In this document: in pieces, positions 28,157 to 37,182 of the stretch | How the letters are laid out: each line of letters starts with the position of its first letter | Position numbering within the stretch: the stretch's first letter is position 1 | From: Actinobacteria bacterium HGW-Actinobacteria-1 | GTDB taxonomy: Bacteria; Actinomycetota; Coriobacteriia; Anaerosomatales; Anaerosomataceae | Reading direction: 5' to 3' | NCBI GenBank assembly: GCA_002841355.1 | Contig: PHFB01000003.1 | Location: forward strand, 1 to 64,000 | DNA: 64,000 nt | The notes under the pieces: model-generated | Databases searched by the model: none | What the model saw: the letters and a program-made list of their open reading frames with translations, nothing else | What the model was told of the DNA's origin: nothing | Made by a program: the position numbers and the translations under genes

Positions 28157-29184
28157 CACAGACCTCCCAGGTCTAAGACGACCTTGCCGCTCTGACCGCT
28201 GATCATCGCCTCGAAGCCGGCTTCATACTCAAGGAACGGCAGCTCGTGTGTGATCACCGGCGCGATGTCGAGGCCGCTTTGCAGCATGGTCTGCATCTTG
28301 TACCAGGTCTCCCATATCTCGCGCCCGTAGATGCCCTTGATGGTGAGCCCGCGGAAGACGACCTCGTCCCAGTCGATCGCGACAGGTCCCGGCGCGATGC
28401 CGAGGAGCGCGATGCGCCCGCCGTTGTGCATGGACTCCAGCATGGACTCGAAGGCGGTGCCGTTGCCGCTCATCTCAAGACCGACATCGAAGCCGATCAT
28501 GCCGAGGTCGTGCATAACGTCCGCGATCGTCTCCCGGCGCACGTTCACGGCTCGCGTGGCGCCCATCTTGGCGGCGAGGTCGAGGCGGTAGTCGTTTACG
28601 TCGGTGATGACGACGTTGCGCGCGCCAACGTGCTTGGCGATGGCGACGGCCATGATGCCGATAGGGCCGGCACCCGTGATGAGCACGTCTTCACCGACGA
28701 GGTCGAACGAGAGCGTCGCGTGCGTCGCGTTGCCGAACGGGTCGAAGATCGCGGCGATGCGCGACGGGATGCTGTCGGCGACGTGCCACGCGTTCGTTGC
28801 GGGGATGGCGAGGTACTCGGCGAAACAGCCGTCGCGGTTCACGCCGACGCCGACCGTGCAGGTGCACAGGTGTCGTCGTCCTGCGCGGCAGCTGCGACAG
28901 ACGCCGCACACGATGTGCCCTTCGCCCGAGACGCGCTGCCCGACCTCGAAACCGGTGACGCCGTCGCCGACCTCGGCCACATGGCCCACGAACTCATGCC
29001 CCAGGACCTGCGGCGGGTCGATGGTCCTCTGCGCCCACGCGTTCCACTCGTAGATGTGGACGTCGGTGCCGCAGATGGCGACCTTCTCGATCCTGATGAG
29101 CAGCTCGCCTGGTCCGATCGTGGGGACCGGAACCTCTACGAGCGATACGCCGGGGGCGGCCGAGGTCTTCGCGATCGCCTTCAT
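28156..29184 (-). CDS. tdh: L-threonine 3-dehydrogenase
   Basis: This 342-aa zinc alcohol-dehydrogenase-family enzyme oxidises L-threonine to 2-amino-3-oxobutanoate with NAD. It matches E. coli Tdh (341 aa) closely in [10 protein letters not shown] (catalytic zinc), GHEFVGHV, the structural-zinc cysteines of [28 protein letters not shown] and GAGPIGIMA. The start is set at the ATG beginning MKAIAK because this matches E. coli; the frame is open 18 codons further upstream (29238). It is the first gene of the tdh-kbl pair. Confidence 0.93.
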
Positions 29185-29292
29185 CGTACGTTCCATCGCA
29201 GCGCGCCAATCTGCCGAGGTGTGTGCTGTCTGCACCACGATACCCCACGATGGCGCCCGTTGGGTCGAGCGCCTGAGTGGCAGAACGCTGTC

Positions 29293-30600
29293 CTAGATCT
29301 TGGGGAAGTCGTTGGCGTTCACATCGGATGTGGGCACGCCCGCTCCTCCGGATGCACCGAAGGTGTACGTGAAGATCGTGTACTGTGAGCTGCTGCTGGT
29401 GTACTTGCTGTCGGTTTCGAAGCGGCCATAGCCGACTCTGTCGGTGAACTGCTTGCGGAAGCTGCACCAATTGGCACCGTATGCATACAGCACCGAGTAT
29501 GTCCCGCTCTTGATGCCCTTGACCGTGGTCGAGCTCTTGGATTTCACGTAGACGCTCAGGAGTGCGGGTTTGCCCTCGCCGGGAGCAGTCAGAACAACGA
29601 GGTAGTCGTCGGCGAAGTTGTTGATGATCTTCATCTGGTTGGAGCCGCCGGTCAGCTTGTTGACGAACACCTTGCCATTTCCGGGGCGCTCTATCTTGTA
29701 GACGGCGAGGTCGGCGGTGACGCCGTTGACTGCGATCTCGCGGTCGCCTGCACCATCGATGCTGATGTCGAATGACTCCTCAGTCGTCGACCCGCCTTCA
29801 ACGAAGACACTCCGATCCGCGAGTGATGCACCGTCGAGCGTCACGCTCAAGTTGTAGTCGCCGCCGGTCTCGCCGGCGTTTGTCACGCTCACTCGCACTG
29901 TTGCGTTGGAGCTCTTGGCGATGTCCAGCGGGTTCGGGGTGACGTTCACGGACTCGACCGTGAAGTCCGACAGCGTCTTGACCCAGAGCTCTCCGGCAAG
30001 GCCGTCCCAATCCGCCAACACCAGGTCATATGTGCCGGGAGGGAGGTCGGGTATGGAGATCTCAACGCGCTGGTTCTCGCCAGCTGCCAGTTTGACTGTC
30101 TTCGTTTGGACGGGCTGTTCGTCGATGAGGACAGTGAGGTCGCAATCGCCGCCGAGCAGTCCCTTGTTGGCAAGATCCACGGAGACCACGGCATCCTCGC
30201 CGCTTGTGATCGACTCGGGCACGTCGAATGCGCTTGCCACGAAATCGGGCCTCGGGAAGAACACGACCACGAGCGCGATGACCACGAGCACCCCGACCGC
30301 CGCCAGAATCCACTTCAAGGGTGACCTCTTGGGGCGGCTTGCCACGGGAGGCTGGACCGGGATGGGTGCCGCGATGGGAGGCGCCACGGGCGGCTGCACC
30401 GGGATGGGCGCCACGATGGGAGGCGCCACGGGCTGCTGCACCGGGATGGGTGCCGCCACCGGTGGTTCCACAGGAATCGGCGTCTCGTACACGTTCACGA
30501 TCTCGCTGGCGGGATGGCCACAGTAGCCGCCCCCTTCAGGTGTGAGCCAGACGTTCTGTCCGCACTGGCGACAGAAGCCGGCTCTGGCCGTGTCAGGCAT
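29293..30600 (-). CDS. zinc-ribbon, proline-repeat, CARDB-like membrane protein
   Basis: This 435-aa protein is of unknown function. An N-terminal zinc ribbon (CRQCG ... CGH) is followed by a proline-rich segment (residues about 42-88) built from 14-residue PIPVQPPVAPPI-type units, then a transmembrane helix (about 97-113). The outer part has two CARDB-like beta domains (about 120-215 and 220-310), which are adhesion/linker modules, and a C-terminal domain rich in Tyr, Ser and Gly. The topology would put the zinc ribbon inside and the beta domains outside. It stands alone between tdh and the UbiB gene. Confidence 0.65.
   Translation of the reverse strand: MPDTARAGFCRQCGQNVWLTPEGGGYCGHPASEIVNVYETPIPVEPPVAAPIPVQQPVAPPIVAPIPVQPPVAPPIAAPIPVQPPVASRPKRSPLKWILAAVGVLVVIALVVVFFPRPDFVASAFDVPESITSGEDAVVSVDLANKGLLGGDCDLTVLIDEQPVQTKTVKLAAGENQRVEISIPDLPPGTYDLVLADWDGLAGELWVKTLSDFTVESVNVTPNPLDIAKSSNATVRVSVTNAGETGGDYNLSVTLDGASLADRSVFVEGGSTTEESFDISIDGAGDREIAVNGVTADLAVYKIERPGNGKVFVNKLTGGSNQMKIINNFADDYLVVLTAPGEGKPALLSVYVKSKSSTTVKGIKSGTYSVLYAYGANWCSFRKQFTDRVGYGRFETDSKYTSSSSQYTIFTYTFGASGGAGVPTSDVNANDFPKI
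30341..30466. repeat. three 42-bp tandem repeats
   Basis: Units begin with GCCACGGG at 30341, 30383 and 30425 and are 42 bp long; the third is diverged at its end. They encode the 14-aa proline-rich units of the overlapping minus-strand gene, so the length stays in frame. Copy number may vary between strains. Confidence 0.8.
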
Positions 30601-30759
30601 GATTCCCCCCTTGCGTACGTGCGCCCTCCCTGTGGGGCCTCACTTCTGGCGCTACCCACTTCTCGGGGACGCAAAACACTCCGCGCTACGCGCAGACCGG
30701 GACACCTGCCCCGATCTCCCACACAGCGCCCCACGTGTCACCGCCGCCACCACTCATGC

Positions 30760-32454
30760 CTACCGTCGCCCGGGGTGTCCTCTGCGACCGCTCAGCAGCG
30801 CCCACGCGAGCGGTACTGCCGAGGCTCCCATCATGCCGGTTCCGAGCCCCGGATCGGTGCTGTAGAGGATGGCGCCGGCGATCAGCAGCGCCGAGAACAC
30901 AAGTGCTCCGGTGATCCTGCTGACCGAGCGCTCGAGCCGCCGTATGCGCAGCTCGAGCATCGGCGTCTGCACATTGAGCTCGCCGCGCTCGATGGTCGTG
31001 AGCACGCGGTCGGCGCGTGCCGGCAGGCCGATGAGCGTCTGGACGATCTTGGTACCCTCGGCAAGGATCGTGTCCCATGTCGAGCCGCCTTCGTCGGAGA
31101 CGAGCTTTGTCGCGTACGGCGCCATCGAGCCCCACAGGTTGAACTCGGGATCGAGCCCGCTACACATGCCGGACAGCACGGCGATCGAGCGTCCGAGCAG
31201 CAGCAGGTTCTCGGGCAGCTGGAAGGGGAGGTTGAGCATCAGTTCGCGGAACTGCAGGCCGAAGCGCATCATCTCGGCGTGATCGATCTCGCGCAGCTCG
31301 CCCATGCTCATGCCGCCGAAGCGCTCGAACACCTGGATGCTCGCCATCTCGATGAGCTTGAGATCCGCGCTCGGCAGGAGCACGCCGAGTGTCTTGAACG
31401 CTTTCACCAGGCGAGCACCGTCTTGCAGACCGACCGCGATGACCGCTTCGCGCAGGCCGGAGCGCAGGTTCTCGGGCACGCGACCCACCATGCCGAAGTC
31501 GACGAACGTGAGCTGCCAGTTGCGGTGACCTTCGGCGTCGGTGCCCTCAAGCGGCGTGACGAACAGGTTGCCGGGATGCGGGTCGGCGTGGAAGAAGCCG
31601 TCCTCGAAGATCTGCTGCATGTATGTGTCCACGAGCACCTTCGCCACCTGCGAGCGGTCGATCCCGGCCGCCGAGATGGCCTCGTAGTCGCCAAGCTTGA
31701 TCGCCGAGACGTCCTCGAGCGTGAGCACGCGACGTGTGGTGAGCTCCCATGCGACGCGCGGCACGTGCACGCGCGGGTCGTCCGCGAAGTTCTCGGCGAA
31801 CGCCTCGGCGTTACTGGCCTCGGCAAGGTAGTCGACCTCGGCGCGCGTTGTGGTGGCGAACTCCTCGAGGAGCGCGCTCACGTCCACGCGGTCGGCGATC
31901 GGCCGGTAGCGCTGGAGCCAGCGACCCACGCGGCGCAATGCGGACAGGTCGACCTCGATGACCTGCTCGATGTGGGGACGCTGCACCTTCACGACGACCT
32001 CGGCGAAGCCCATCTCGGCGGCGTCGCTCTCGCGCAGGCATGCGCGGTGCGCCTGCCCGAGTGAAGCGGCGGCCAGCGGGTTCTCGTCGAAGGATGCGTA
32101 GTGCTCCGAGAGCGGCGAGCCCAGCTCCGCCTCGGCAAGCGCGCGGATTGCCTCGAAGCTCTCGGCGGGGACCTCGTCTTGCAGGCCAGCGAGCTCGTCG
32201 GTGATCTCCGGCGGCAGAACGTCCAGCCGTGCCGAGAGGAACTGCCCCACCTTGATCATGAGGCCGCCCATCCTGATGGCGAGCGCCCGGAAGCGCACCG
32301 CCGTCTGGCGGCTGCGCTCCGAGCGGTTTCGGCGTGCCACGCCACCCAGGCCGATGCGACGGGCGACGATCTCCCAGAATATGAAGCCGAGCGTCACCCG
32401 GCCGAAGAAGAACACGATGCGCCAATAGCGAGCGCGCAGTTGCGACGCTTTCAT
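30760..32454 (-). CDS. UbiB/ABC1-family atypical kinase
   Basis: This 564-aa protein of the AarF/UbiB family has the family signature KVGQFLSARLDVLP (KxGQ motif), the Ala-rich loop AAASLGQAHRA, HADPHPGNLF (catalytic loop) and VDFGMVGRV (metal-binding DFG). Two hydrophobic segments near the C-terminus anchor it in the membrane. The family supports isoprenoid-quinone or lipid metabolism through an ATPase activity. ATG 32454 follows GGAGGA. The PadR gene is 50 bp upstream on the same strand. Confidence 0.88.
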   Translation of the reverse strand: MKASQLRARYWRIVFFFGRVTLGFIFWEIVARRIGLGGVARRNRSERSRQTAVRFRALAIRMGGLMIKVGQFLSARLDVLPPEITDELAGLQDEVPAESFEAIRALAEAELGSPLSEHYASFDENPLAAASLGQAHRACLRESDAAEMGFAEVVVKVQRPHIEQVIEVDLSALRRVGRWLQRYRPIADRVDVSALLEEFATTTRAEVDYLAEASNAEAFAENFADDPRVHVPRVAWELTTRRVLTLEDVSAIKLGDYEAISAAGIDRSQVAKVLVDTYMQQIFEDGFFHADPHPGNLFVTPLEGTDAEGHRNWQLTFVDFGMVGRVPENLRSGLREAVIAVGLQDGARLVKAFKTLGVLLPSADLKLIEMASIQVFERFGGMSMGELREIDHAEMMRFGLQFRELMLNLPFQLPENLLLLGRSIAVLSGMCSGLDPEFNLWGSMAPYATKLVSDEGGSTWDTILAEGTKIVQTLIGLPARADRVLTTIERGELNVQTPMLELRIRRLERSVSRITGALVFSALLIAGAILYSTDPGLGTGMMGASAVPLAWALLSGRRGHPGRR

Positions 32455-32504
32455 GGGTCCTCCGCTTGCCTGTTCAGTGCGGCCTGGAGCGGCTGTGGGC
32501 GGGA

Positions 32505-33077
32505 CTAGTCCTCGGCGAGTATGGTGTAGAGCTTCTTGCGAGCGTCGTTCAGGATCTCCAACGCGGCAGTACGCTGCTCGGTGGTGCCGTTCTTGCCGAT
32601 CTGGAAGACGACGTGCAGCAACTTGCCCGCCGACTGGCGGTAGTCGCCGAAGCCTGAGTCGTCCTGCGCTGCATCTTCCCAGGGAGCGGGCTGATCGGCG
32701 GTCTTGGCGACTTCGGCCAGGCCGGCCTCGGTGAGACTGAAGACCTTCTTACCCGCAGTCTCCTCGGCGGAGACGAGGCCCTCGTCCGCGAGCATCTGAA
32801 GCGCGGGGTAGACGGAACCCGGGCTTGGGCTCCAGGCGCCGCCGCTTCTGGCGGAGAGCTCCTGGATCATCTGGTAGCCGTGCATGGGGGACTCGGCGAG
32901 CAGGCGCAGAATGGCCGAGCGGATATCGCCGCGACGGGCGCGCATGCCACCGAAGCCGCCGAAGCCGGGGTGTCCGGGCATGCCGAACGGGCCGCGTATG
33001 CCGTCCTTGCCGAACGGTCCGTGGTGGAAGTGAGCGCCACGGCCATACGAGTCGTCGGTGCTGTGTGAGTGATGCAT
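32505..33077 (-). CDS. PadR-family transcriptional regulator
   Basis: This 190-aa protein starts at ATG 33077 with GAAAGGAAC. The first 45 residues are rich in His, Gly and Phe (MHHSHS..., HFHHGPFG), which could bind metal or be a flexible tail. A PadR winged helix follows (DIRSAILRLLAESPMHGYQMI, SPGSVYPALQMLADEGLV). The C-terminal helices differ from the usual Vir domain. It lies just downstream of the ABC-2 exporter genes and behind a cluster of palindromes, and probably controls itself and the exporter. Confidence 0.88.
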   Translation of the reverse strand: MHHSHSTDDSYGRGAHFHHGPFGKDGIRGPFGMPGHPGFGGFGGMRARRGDIRSAILRLLAESPMHGYQMIQELSARSGGAWSPSPGSVYPALQMLADEGLVSAEETAGKKVFSLTEAGLAEVAKTADQPAPWEDAAQDDSGFGDYRQSAGKLLHVVFQIGKNGTTEQRTAALEILNDARKKLYTILAED

Positions 33078-33090
33078 CTGCGTTCCTTTC

Positions 33091-33137
33091 GTTACGGGGT
33101 AACGCGATATATCGCTACCTGTCGCAATAGGTAGCGA
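33091..33137. promoter_or_regulatory. nested palindromes upstream of padR
   Basis: Three symmetrical blocks occur in 47 bp: GTTAC-GGG-GTAAC (33091-33103), GCGATATATCGC (33104-33115), and inverted arms TCGCTACCT/AGGTAGCGA (33112-33120 and 33129-33137) with an 8-nt spacer. They sit 13-60 bp before the padR start, where an autoregulatory operator is expected. Confidence 0.6.
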
Positions 33138-33168
33138 GGAGCGTGCCAGATCGATGTGTTTCTTCTTG

Positions 33169-33966
33169 TTAGACGCTGAGGTCGCGCGCCGAGTAGAAGC
33201 GATACGTCCCGAGCACGGCCAGGGCGACGATTCCCACTGACAGCGCGACATACACCGGGTCGAGCCGGCCATCGGCCATGAGAACCGCGGCGTCGTAGTA
33301 CTTGAACGGTGAGAGGTACTTCAGGAACTGGAGATTCTCGCTCATGTTCACGAGGTATGAGACGAGGAACGCGGTGAACATGATGGACATCGCGATAGAA
33401 GGAGCGGCCTTCGGCTTTCGGATGACGCCGGCGACTGCCGTGCCGATCGTGAAGAAGATGAGCTGCATCAGGAAGAGGCCCATCATGAGAATCCGTATGT
33501 CGGCGCCCACGGATTCGCCCTGACCGAAGAGATTCACGAAGTAGAAGGACGACAGCAGCGTCGCGAGGTTGAAGATGACCAACATCGTGAGCCCGGCGAG
33601 CAGCTTCGAGGTCAGCGCGTGGTTCCGGGACACGGGTTTCGCGTACAGGAACTCGGACGTCCTGTCGCGCTCCTCTTTGGAGACCAGGTGCGAGCCGAGC
33701 AATGCCGCGTGTATCGCGGCCATCAGGCCGATGTAGAGGAAGAGCACGCCGTAGAAGCCGCTCGCCTTCGTCAGGTCGAAGCCTGTCATACCGAAGACGG
33801 TCAGCACTGCCTTCGGCATGCCGGCCATCATCTCTTGGACAGATACGCCAGCGGCCTGGTACGCGTCGTACTTCGCCATGCCGGAAGCAACAAGGCCAAC
33901 CATGCCGATGCACCACCAGATCAAGCCGGTGCGGTGCGCTTTCATTTCGCGAAGATAGATGTTCAT
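33169..33966 (-). CDS. ABC-2 type transporter permease
   Basis: This 265-aa protein has about six membrane helices. It is related in sequence to the preceding permease: both contain a SKE(E/V) segment before the third helix, a KP(V/M)(S/T)R loop and an SPFK(Y/F)YD motif near the end. It probably forms a heterodimeric export channel with it. ATG 33966 is preferred over GTG 33975 because of the AGGTGGAG site. It is the third gene of the exporter operon. Confidence 0.85.
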   Translation of the reverse strand: MNIYLREMKAHRTGLIWWCIGMVGLVASGMAKYDAYQAAGVSVQEMMAGMPKAVLTVFGMTGFDLTKASGFYGVLFLYIGLMAAIHAALLGSHLVSKEERDRTSEFLYAKPVSRNHALTSKLLAGLTMLVIFNLATLLSSFYFVNLFGQGESVGADIRILMMGLFLMQLIFFTIGTAVAGVIRKPKAAPSIAMSIMFTAFLVSYLVNMSENLQFLKYLSPFKYYDAAVLMADGRLDPVYVALSVGIVALAVLGTYRFYSARDLSV

Positions 33967-33975
33967 ACGCTCCAC

Positions 33976-34776
33976 CTATGCCGAGGCGCGGACGTCCTTC
34001 TTGATGTAGATTACGTAGCTTGCCGCGATGGCGACGATAATGATCGCGGCTTCGAGAGCGATGAACTTACCCTCGAGTCCTACGTTCTTGATGATGTAGG
34101 CCGTGTCGTAGAACTTGAACGGCGACATATAGCGGACCTTGTCGTTGCCCAGTACGTCGCCTAGTGTGCCGACGATGTAGAGCGTGAAGACGGCGGGCAT
34201 CGACACGGCGATCACGGACTTTATCTTCGGGATGAGTACGGCGAAGAGCGCTCCGAGCGCCAGGAAGACCAGCTGCACGAGAAACATCGTGGATGCCAGC
34301 AGCAGGAGCGTTCCGATCGCGAACGTCTCGGTCGCGACCATGAGCGCCGCCAGGTACGAGACTCCGCAGAAGACCACGTTCGTGATCACGATGATGGTGA
34401 ACGCGGCAGCAAGCTTCGCCGAGACCACCCGACCGCGGGTCATCGGCTTGGAGAGCAGGAAGTCCGCGGTCTTGCCGGCGACCTCCTTCGAGATGATCCC
34501 GGTTCCGAGGTTCATCGCTTGAATCGCACCGGCGAGGATCGCGAAGTTGAGCAGGTAGCCGTAGAAGCCGTAGATCGTGAAGAAGTCGGAGAGCGAGATG
34601 TTGAGCGCGGTCCTCAGGGCCTCAGGGAACTGCCCGAGCACCTGTTTGGTGGCAGCAACATCACTGGTGAATGCTGGATACAGCGCCATGAAGACGATGA
34701 GGATTGCCGAGAGCGAGGCGCACCAGATGATCGTCGACTTCCGATAAGCGCTTAGCTCTCGGAGGAAGACGTTCAC
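33976..34776 (-). CDS. ABC-2 type transporter permease
   Basis: This 266-aa protein with six predicted membrane helices (family ABC2_membrane_2) starts at GTG 34776, overlapping the ATPase stop in GTGA. KPMTRGRVVSAK and MSPFKFYDTAY match the paralogous permease downstream, so the pair arose by duplication. The substrate is unknown; it may be a toxic compound or lipid sensed by the divergent TetR-kinase. Confidence 0.87.
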   Translation of the reverse strand: MNVFLRELSAYRKSTIIWCASLSAILIVFMALYPAFTSDVAATKQVLGQFPEALRTALNISLSDFFTIYGFYGYLLNFAILAGAIQAMNLGTGIISKEVAGKTADFLLSKPMTRGRVVSAKLAAAFTIIVITNVVFCGVSYLAALMVATETFAIGTLLLLASTMFLVQLVFLALGALFAVLIPKIKSVIAVSMPAVFTLYIVGTLGDVLGNDKVRYMSPFKFYDTAYIIKNVGLEGKFIALEAAIIIVAIAASYVIYIKKDVRASA

Positions 34777-35672
34777 TGCTCGTCCTCCTTCTTGTAGTAG
34801 TGCATGAAGATCTCCTCGAGGTCCGGCTCCTCGACCAGGAAGTCGACGAGGTCCTGCTCGGCGAGCATCTTCGTTATCTCGTTTACGCGGCCACGGTACA
34901 GGAAGCTCACGGAGTGGTTCGTTATTGCGAGGTCGCTCACGCCATCTACGGCGAAGGCAGACGCGACGGGCGTCTCGACCAGCTCGAGCTTGAAGCGCTT
35001 TGTGCTGTTCTCGAGCAACGTCTTGATTTGCTCCACCTTGATGATCGAGCCATCCTTGATGATGGCCACCCGGTCGCAGAGCTTCTGCACCTCGGAGAGG
35101 ATGTGTGACGAGAACAAGATCGTGGCACCCTTGGCGTTCTCCTCCTTGAGCAGGTGGAAGAACTGCTGCTGGATGAGCGGGTCGAGCCCGCCGGTCGGTT
35201 CGTCCAGGATGATGAGCTTCGGTTCGTGCGCGAGCCCCTGGATGATGCCGACCTTCTTCTTGTTGCCGTACGACAGGTCGTCGATCTTCTTCTTGAGATC
35301 CAGGTCGAACAGCTCGGCGAGGCTCTTGATACGTGCCTCGATGGCCGTGCGGTCCTTCCTGTAGAAGCTTGCCGAGTATCTCAGCAGGTCGATCACGCGC
35401 ATGTCGTCGTAGTAGAAGACTTCCGAGGGAAGATAGCCGACTTCCTGGCGGATCTCCGGCCCGGACGCGGTGACATCTTTCCCGAAGATGGTCGCTGAGC
35501 CGCTCGTTGGGTGGATCAGGCCAAGCAGCGTCCGGATGGTCGTGGACTTCCCGGCGCCGTTGGGTCCGATGAAGCCGTAGATCTCGCCTTCGGCTACGGT
35601 CATATCGACATCGATGATGCCCCTGGACTTGCCGTAGTACTTGGTCAGCTTCGTGGTCTCGATCACGTTCAT
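34773..35672 (-). CDS. ABC exporter ATP-binding protein
   Basis: This 299-aa ATPase has Walker A GPNGAGKST, a signature variant LSYGNKKKVG (in place of LSGGQ), Walker B LIILDEPTGGLDP and the H-loop LFSSHILSE. It has a C-terminal domain of about 80 aa, as in drug/Na+ exporter (CcmA/DrrA-type) ATPases. ATG 35672 has GGAG upstream; the frame runs open to 35858 without support. It is the first gene of the exporter operon, divergent from the TetR-histidine kinase gene. Confidence 0.9.
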   Translation of the reverse strand: MNVIETTKLTKYYGKSRGIIDVDMTVAEGEIYGFIGPNGAGKSTTIRTLLGLIHPTSGSATIFGKDVTASGPEIRQEVGYLPSEVFYYDDMRVIDLLRYSASFYRKDRTAIEARIKSLAELFDLDLKKKIDDLSYGNKKKVGIIQGLAHEPKLIILDEPTGGLDPLIQQQFFHLLKEENAKGATILFSSHILSEVQKLCDRVAIIKDGSIIKVEQIKTLLENSTKRFKLELVETPVASAFAVDGVSDLAITNHSVSFLYRGRVNEITKMLAEQDLVDFLVEEPDLEEIFMHYYKKEDEQ

Positions 35673-35826
35673 ATGTGCTCCATTGATCTCGCCCCGCACA
35701 CACCGGTCATGACTAGTATGTTCCAAACTGCGACAGGATGGGACACCCCGCGGCTGGGAAGTGGCGGACGCTCGCGCGGTGTCTCGCGCTCGCGGTGCGT
35801 CAAGACCGTCGCCTGTTCGATTGCGG

Positions 35827-35881
35827 TTGACTCCCATCCTCGTTCGCCGTAGCCTCAAGCCTGACTGAACGGCCAGTCAGG
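35827..35881 (+). promoter_or_regulatory. promoter with palindromic operator at the predicted transcription start
   Basis: TTGACT (35827-35832), a 17-nt spacer and TAGCCT (35850-35855) form a good sigma-70 type promoter. The predicted start near 35861 falls in a perfect palindrome: CCTGACTG (35860-35867), 6-nt spacer, CAGTCAGG (35874-35881). This looks like a TetR-type operator. Its right end merges with the GGGAGG ribosome site of the gene starting at 35893. Confidence 0.75.
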
Positions 35882-35892
35882 GAGGCACACAC

Positions 35893-37182
35893 ATGACCGC
35901 GGCACCCGCGACCAGCAGCAAGGATCGTATACTCCGCTCGGCGCTGGAGCTCTTCTCGGAGAAGGGGTTCAGCAGCACTTCAGTGCAGGAGATCGCTACG
36001 AAGGCGCACGTGAGCAAGGCGCTCGTGCACTACATCTTCACCACCAAAGAGGCGATTCTTATGGAGCTGCTGGCGGACTTCAAAGAGGATCTTGCCGGCG
36101 CGTTCACCCGCATCTACACCAAGGCAGATTGCGATCGGTACTACGGCTGTTGGGACACCGATGAGATCCAGCAGGGCCTTGACTTCTTCATCGAGAATCG
36201 CCAGCTGTGGATCGTGCTGGTGCTTGAGTCGCTGAAGTCGACCTCGGGCAAGGAGAATCTCATCGACGTATGGGGCGAGCTGAACGTCCGTACGCGGAAG
36301 AAGATGCTCACGGACCGTGGCTTCACCTTGGAGGGCGAACTCACAAAGGACATCGTCGATTTCTTCTTCATCTTCGTGCCCACGATGATGTTCGCTGTCT
36401 TCAAAGACGAATGGACCGCGCTGCAGGGCGGCAGTAGTGAGGAGGAGATCGCCGAGAGCTTCACCGACATCCTGAATACGCTGTATGCGGCGTTCCTGCG
36501 CGAAAACACGCGGGCGGAGTTGCTCAAACACATGATCGCTGCGCAGGAAGAGGAACGGAAGCGGGTGGCTCGTGAGCTCCACGATGAAACGAGTCAGGCG
36601 CTCACCGCACTGATGCTCGCACTCGACACCGCTGTTCTCGCGCTAGACGCCGGTCACGATGACGTACCGGAGCGCCTAGCCGGCGCGCGGGCAATCGCGG
36701 ACAACCTGCTTGAGGATGTGCAGCGCCTTGTCACCGACCTGCGGCCGAGCATGCTCGACGACCTCGGCCTGGTCGCCGCCATCGCCTGGTACGGCGAGCA
36801 GCGCTTGGAGCCTGTGGGCGTTGAGCTGCGGCTCGAAGGAGATGGCCTCGAGTGCCGGCTCCCGGCACCCGTCGAGACCGCGCTCTTCCGCATAGTCCAG
36901 GAGGCGCTCACCAACGTCGTGAGGTACGCCGAGGCGCGCACGGTCGTCGTGAGGCTCGACATCGGTCAGAAAGAGCTGGTGCTGAAGATCAGCGACGACG
37001 GGCGTGGCATCGATCCCAAGCGACTAGAGAGCAAGTCGTTCCGGAGCGCATCGCTCGGCCTGCGCGGCATGCAGGAGCGCGTGGGCATCTTGGACGGAGA
37101 GTTTGCGTTGGAGACAGGCGTGGGCGAGGGCGTTACTATCACAGCGCGAATCCCGGTGTCGTGGATCGTGGTGCCCGAATGA
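35893..37182 (+). CDS. TetR DNA-binding regulator fused to a histidine kinase
   Basis: This 429-aa protein has an unusual order of domains. Residues 8-56 are a TetR helix-turn-helix (SSTSVQEIATKAHVSKALVH followed by YIFTTKEAIL). Residues 60-205 are a helical TetR-like ligand domain. The dimerisation/phosphoacceptor domain is of the HisKA_3 type (ERKRVARELHDETSQ, His230), as in NarX/DesK kinases. A GHKL ATPase domain follows, with Asn341 in EALTNVVRYAEA and a DDGRGID G-box. No membrane helix is evident, so it should be a soluble kinase that can sit on DNA. The frame is continuous, so this is not a two-gene artefact. The next gene, a NarL-type regulator, overlaps by 4 nt and is the obvious phosphorylation partner. 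Confidence 0.9.
   Translation: MTAAPATSSKDRILRSALELFSEKGFSSTSVQEIATKAHVSKALVHYIFTTKEAILMELLADFKEDLAGAFTRIYTKADCDRYYGCWDTDEIQQGLDFFIENRQLWIVLVLESLKSTSGKENLIDVWGELNVRTRKKMLTDRGFTLEGELTKDIVDFFFIFVPTMMFAVFKDEWTALQGGSSEEEIAESFTDILNTLYAAFLRENTRAELLKHMIAAQEEERKRVARELHDETSQALTALMLALDTAVLALDAGHDDVPERLAGARAIADNLLEDVQRLVTDLRPSMLDDLGLVAAIAWYGEQRLEPVGVELRLEGDGLECRLPAPVETALFRIVQEALTNVVRYAEARTVVVRLDIGQKELVLKISDDGRGIDPKRLESKSFRSASLGLRGMQERVGILDGEFALETGVGEGVTITARIPVSWIVVPE

Noticed and set aside
33976-35703. A 575-aa fused ATPase-permease frame
   Set aside because: The N-terminal part of this open frame is out-of-frame sequence of the ATPase gene. The permease begins at GTG 34776 with a GTGA overlap.
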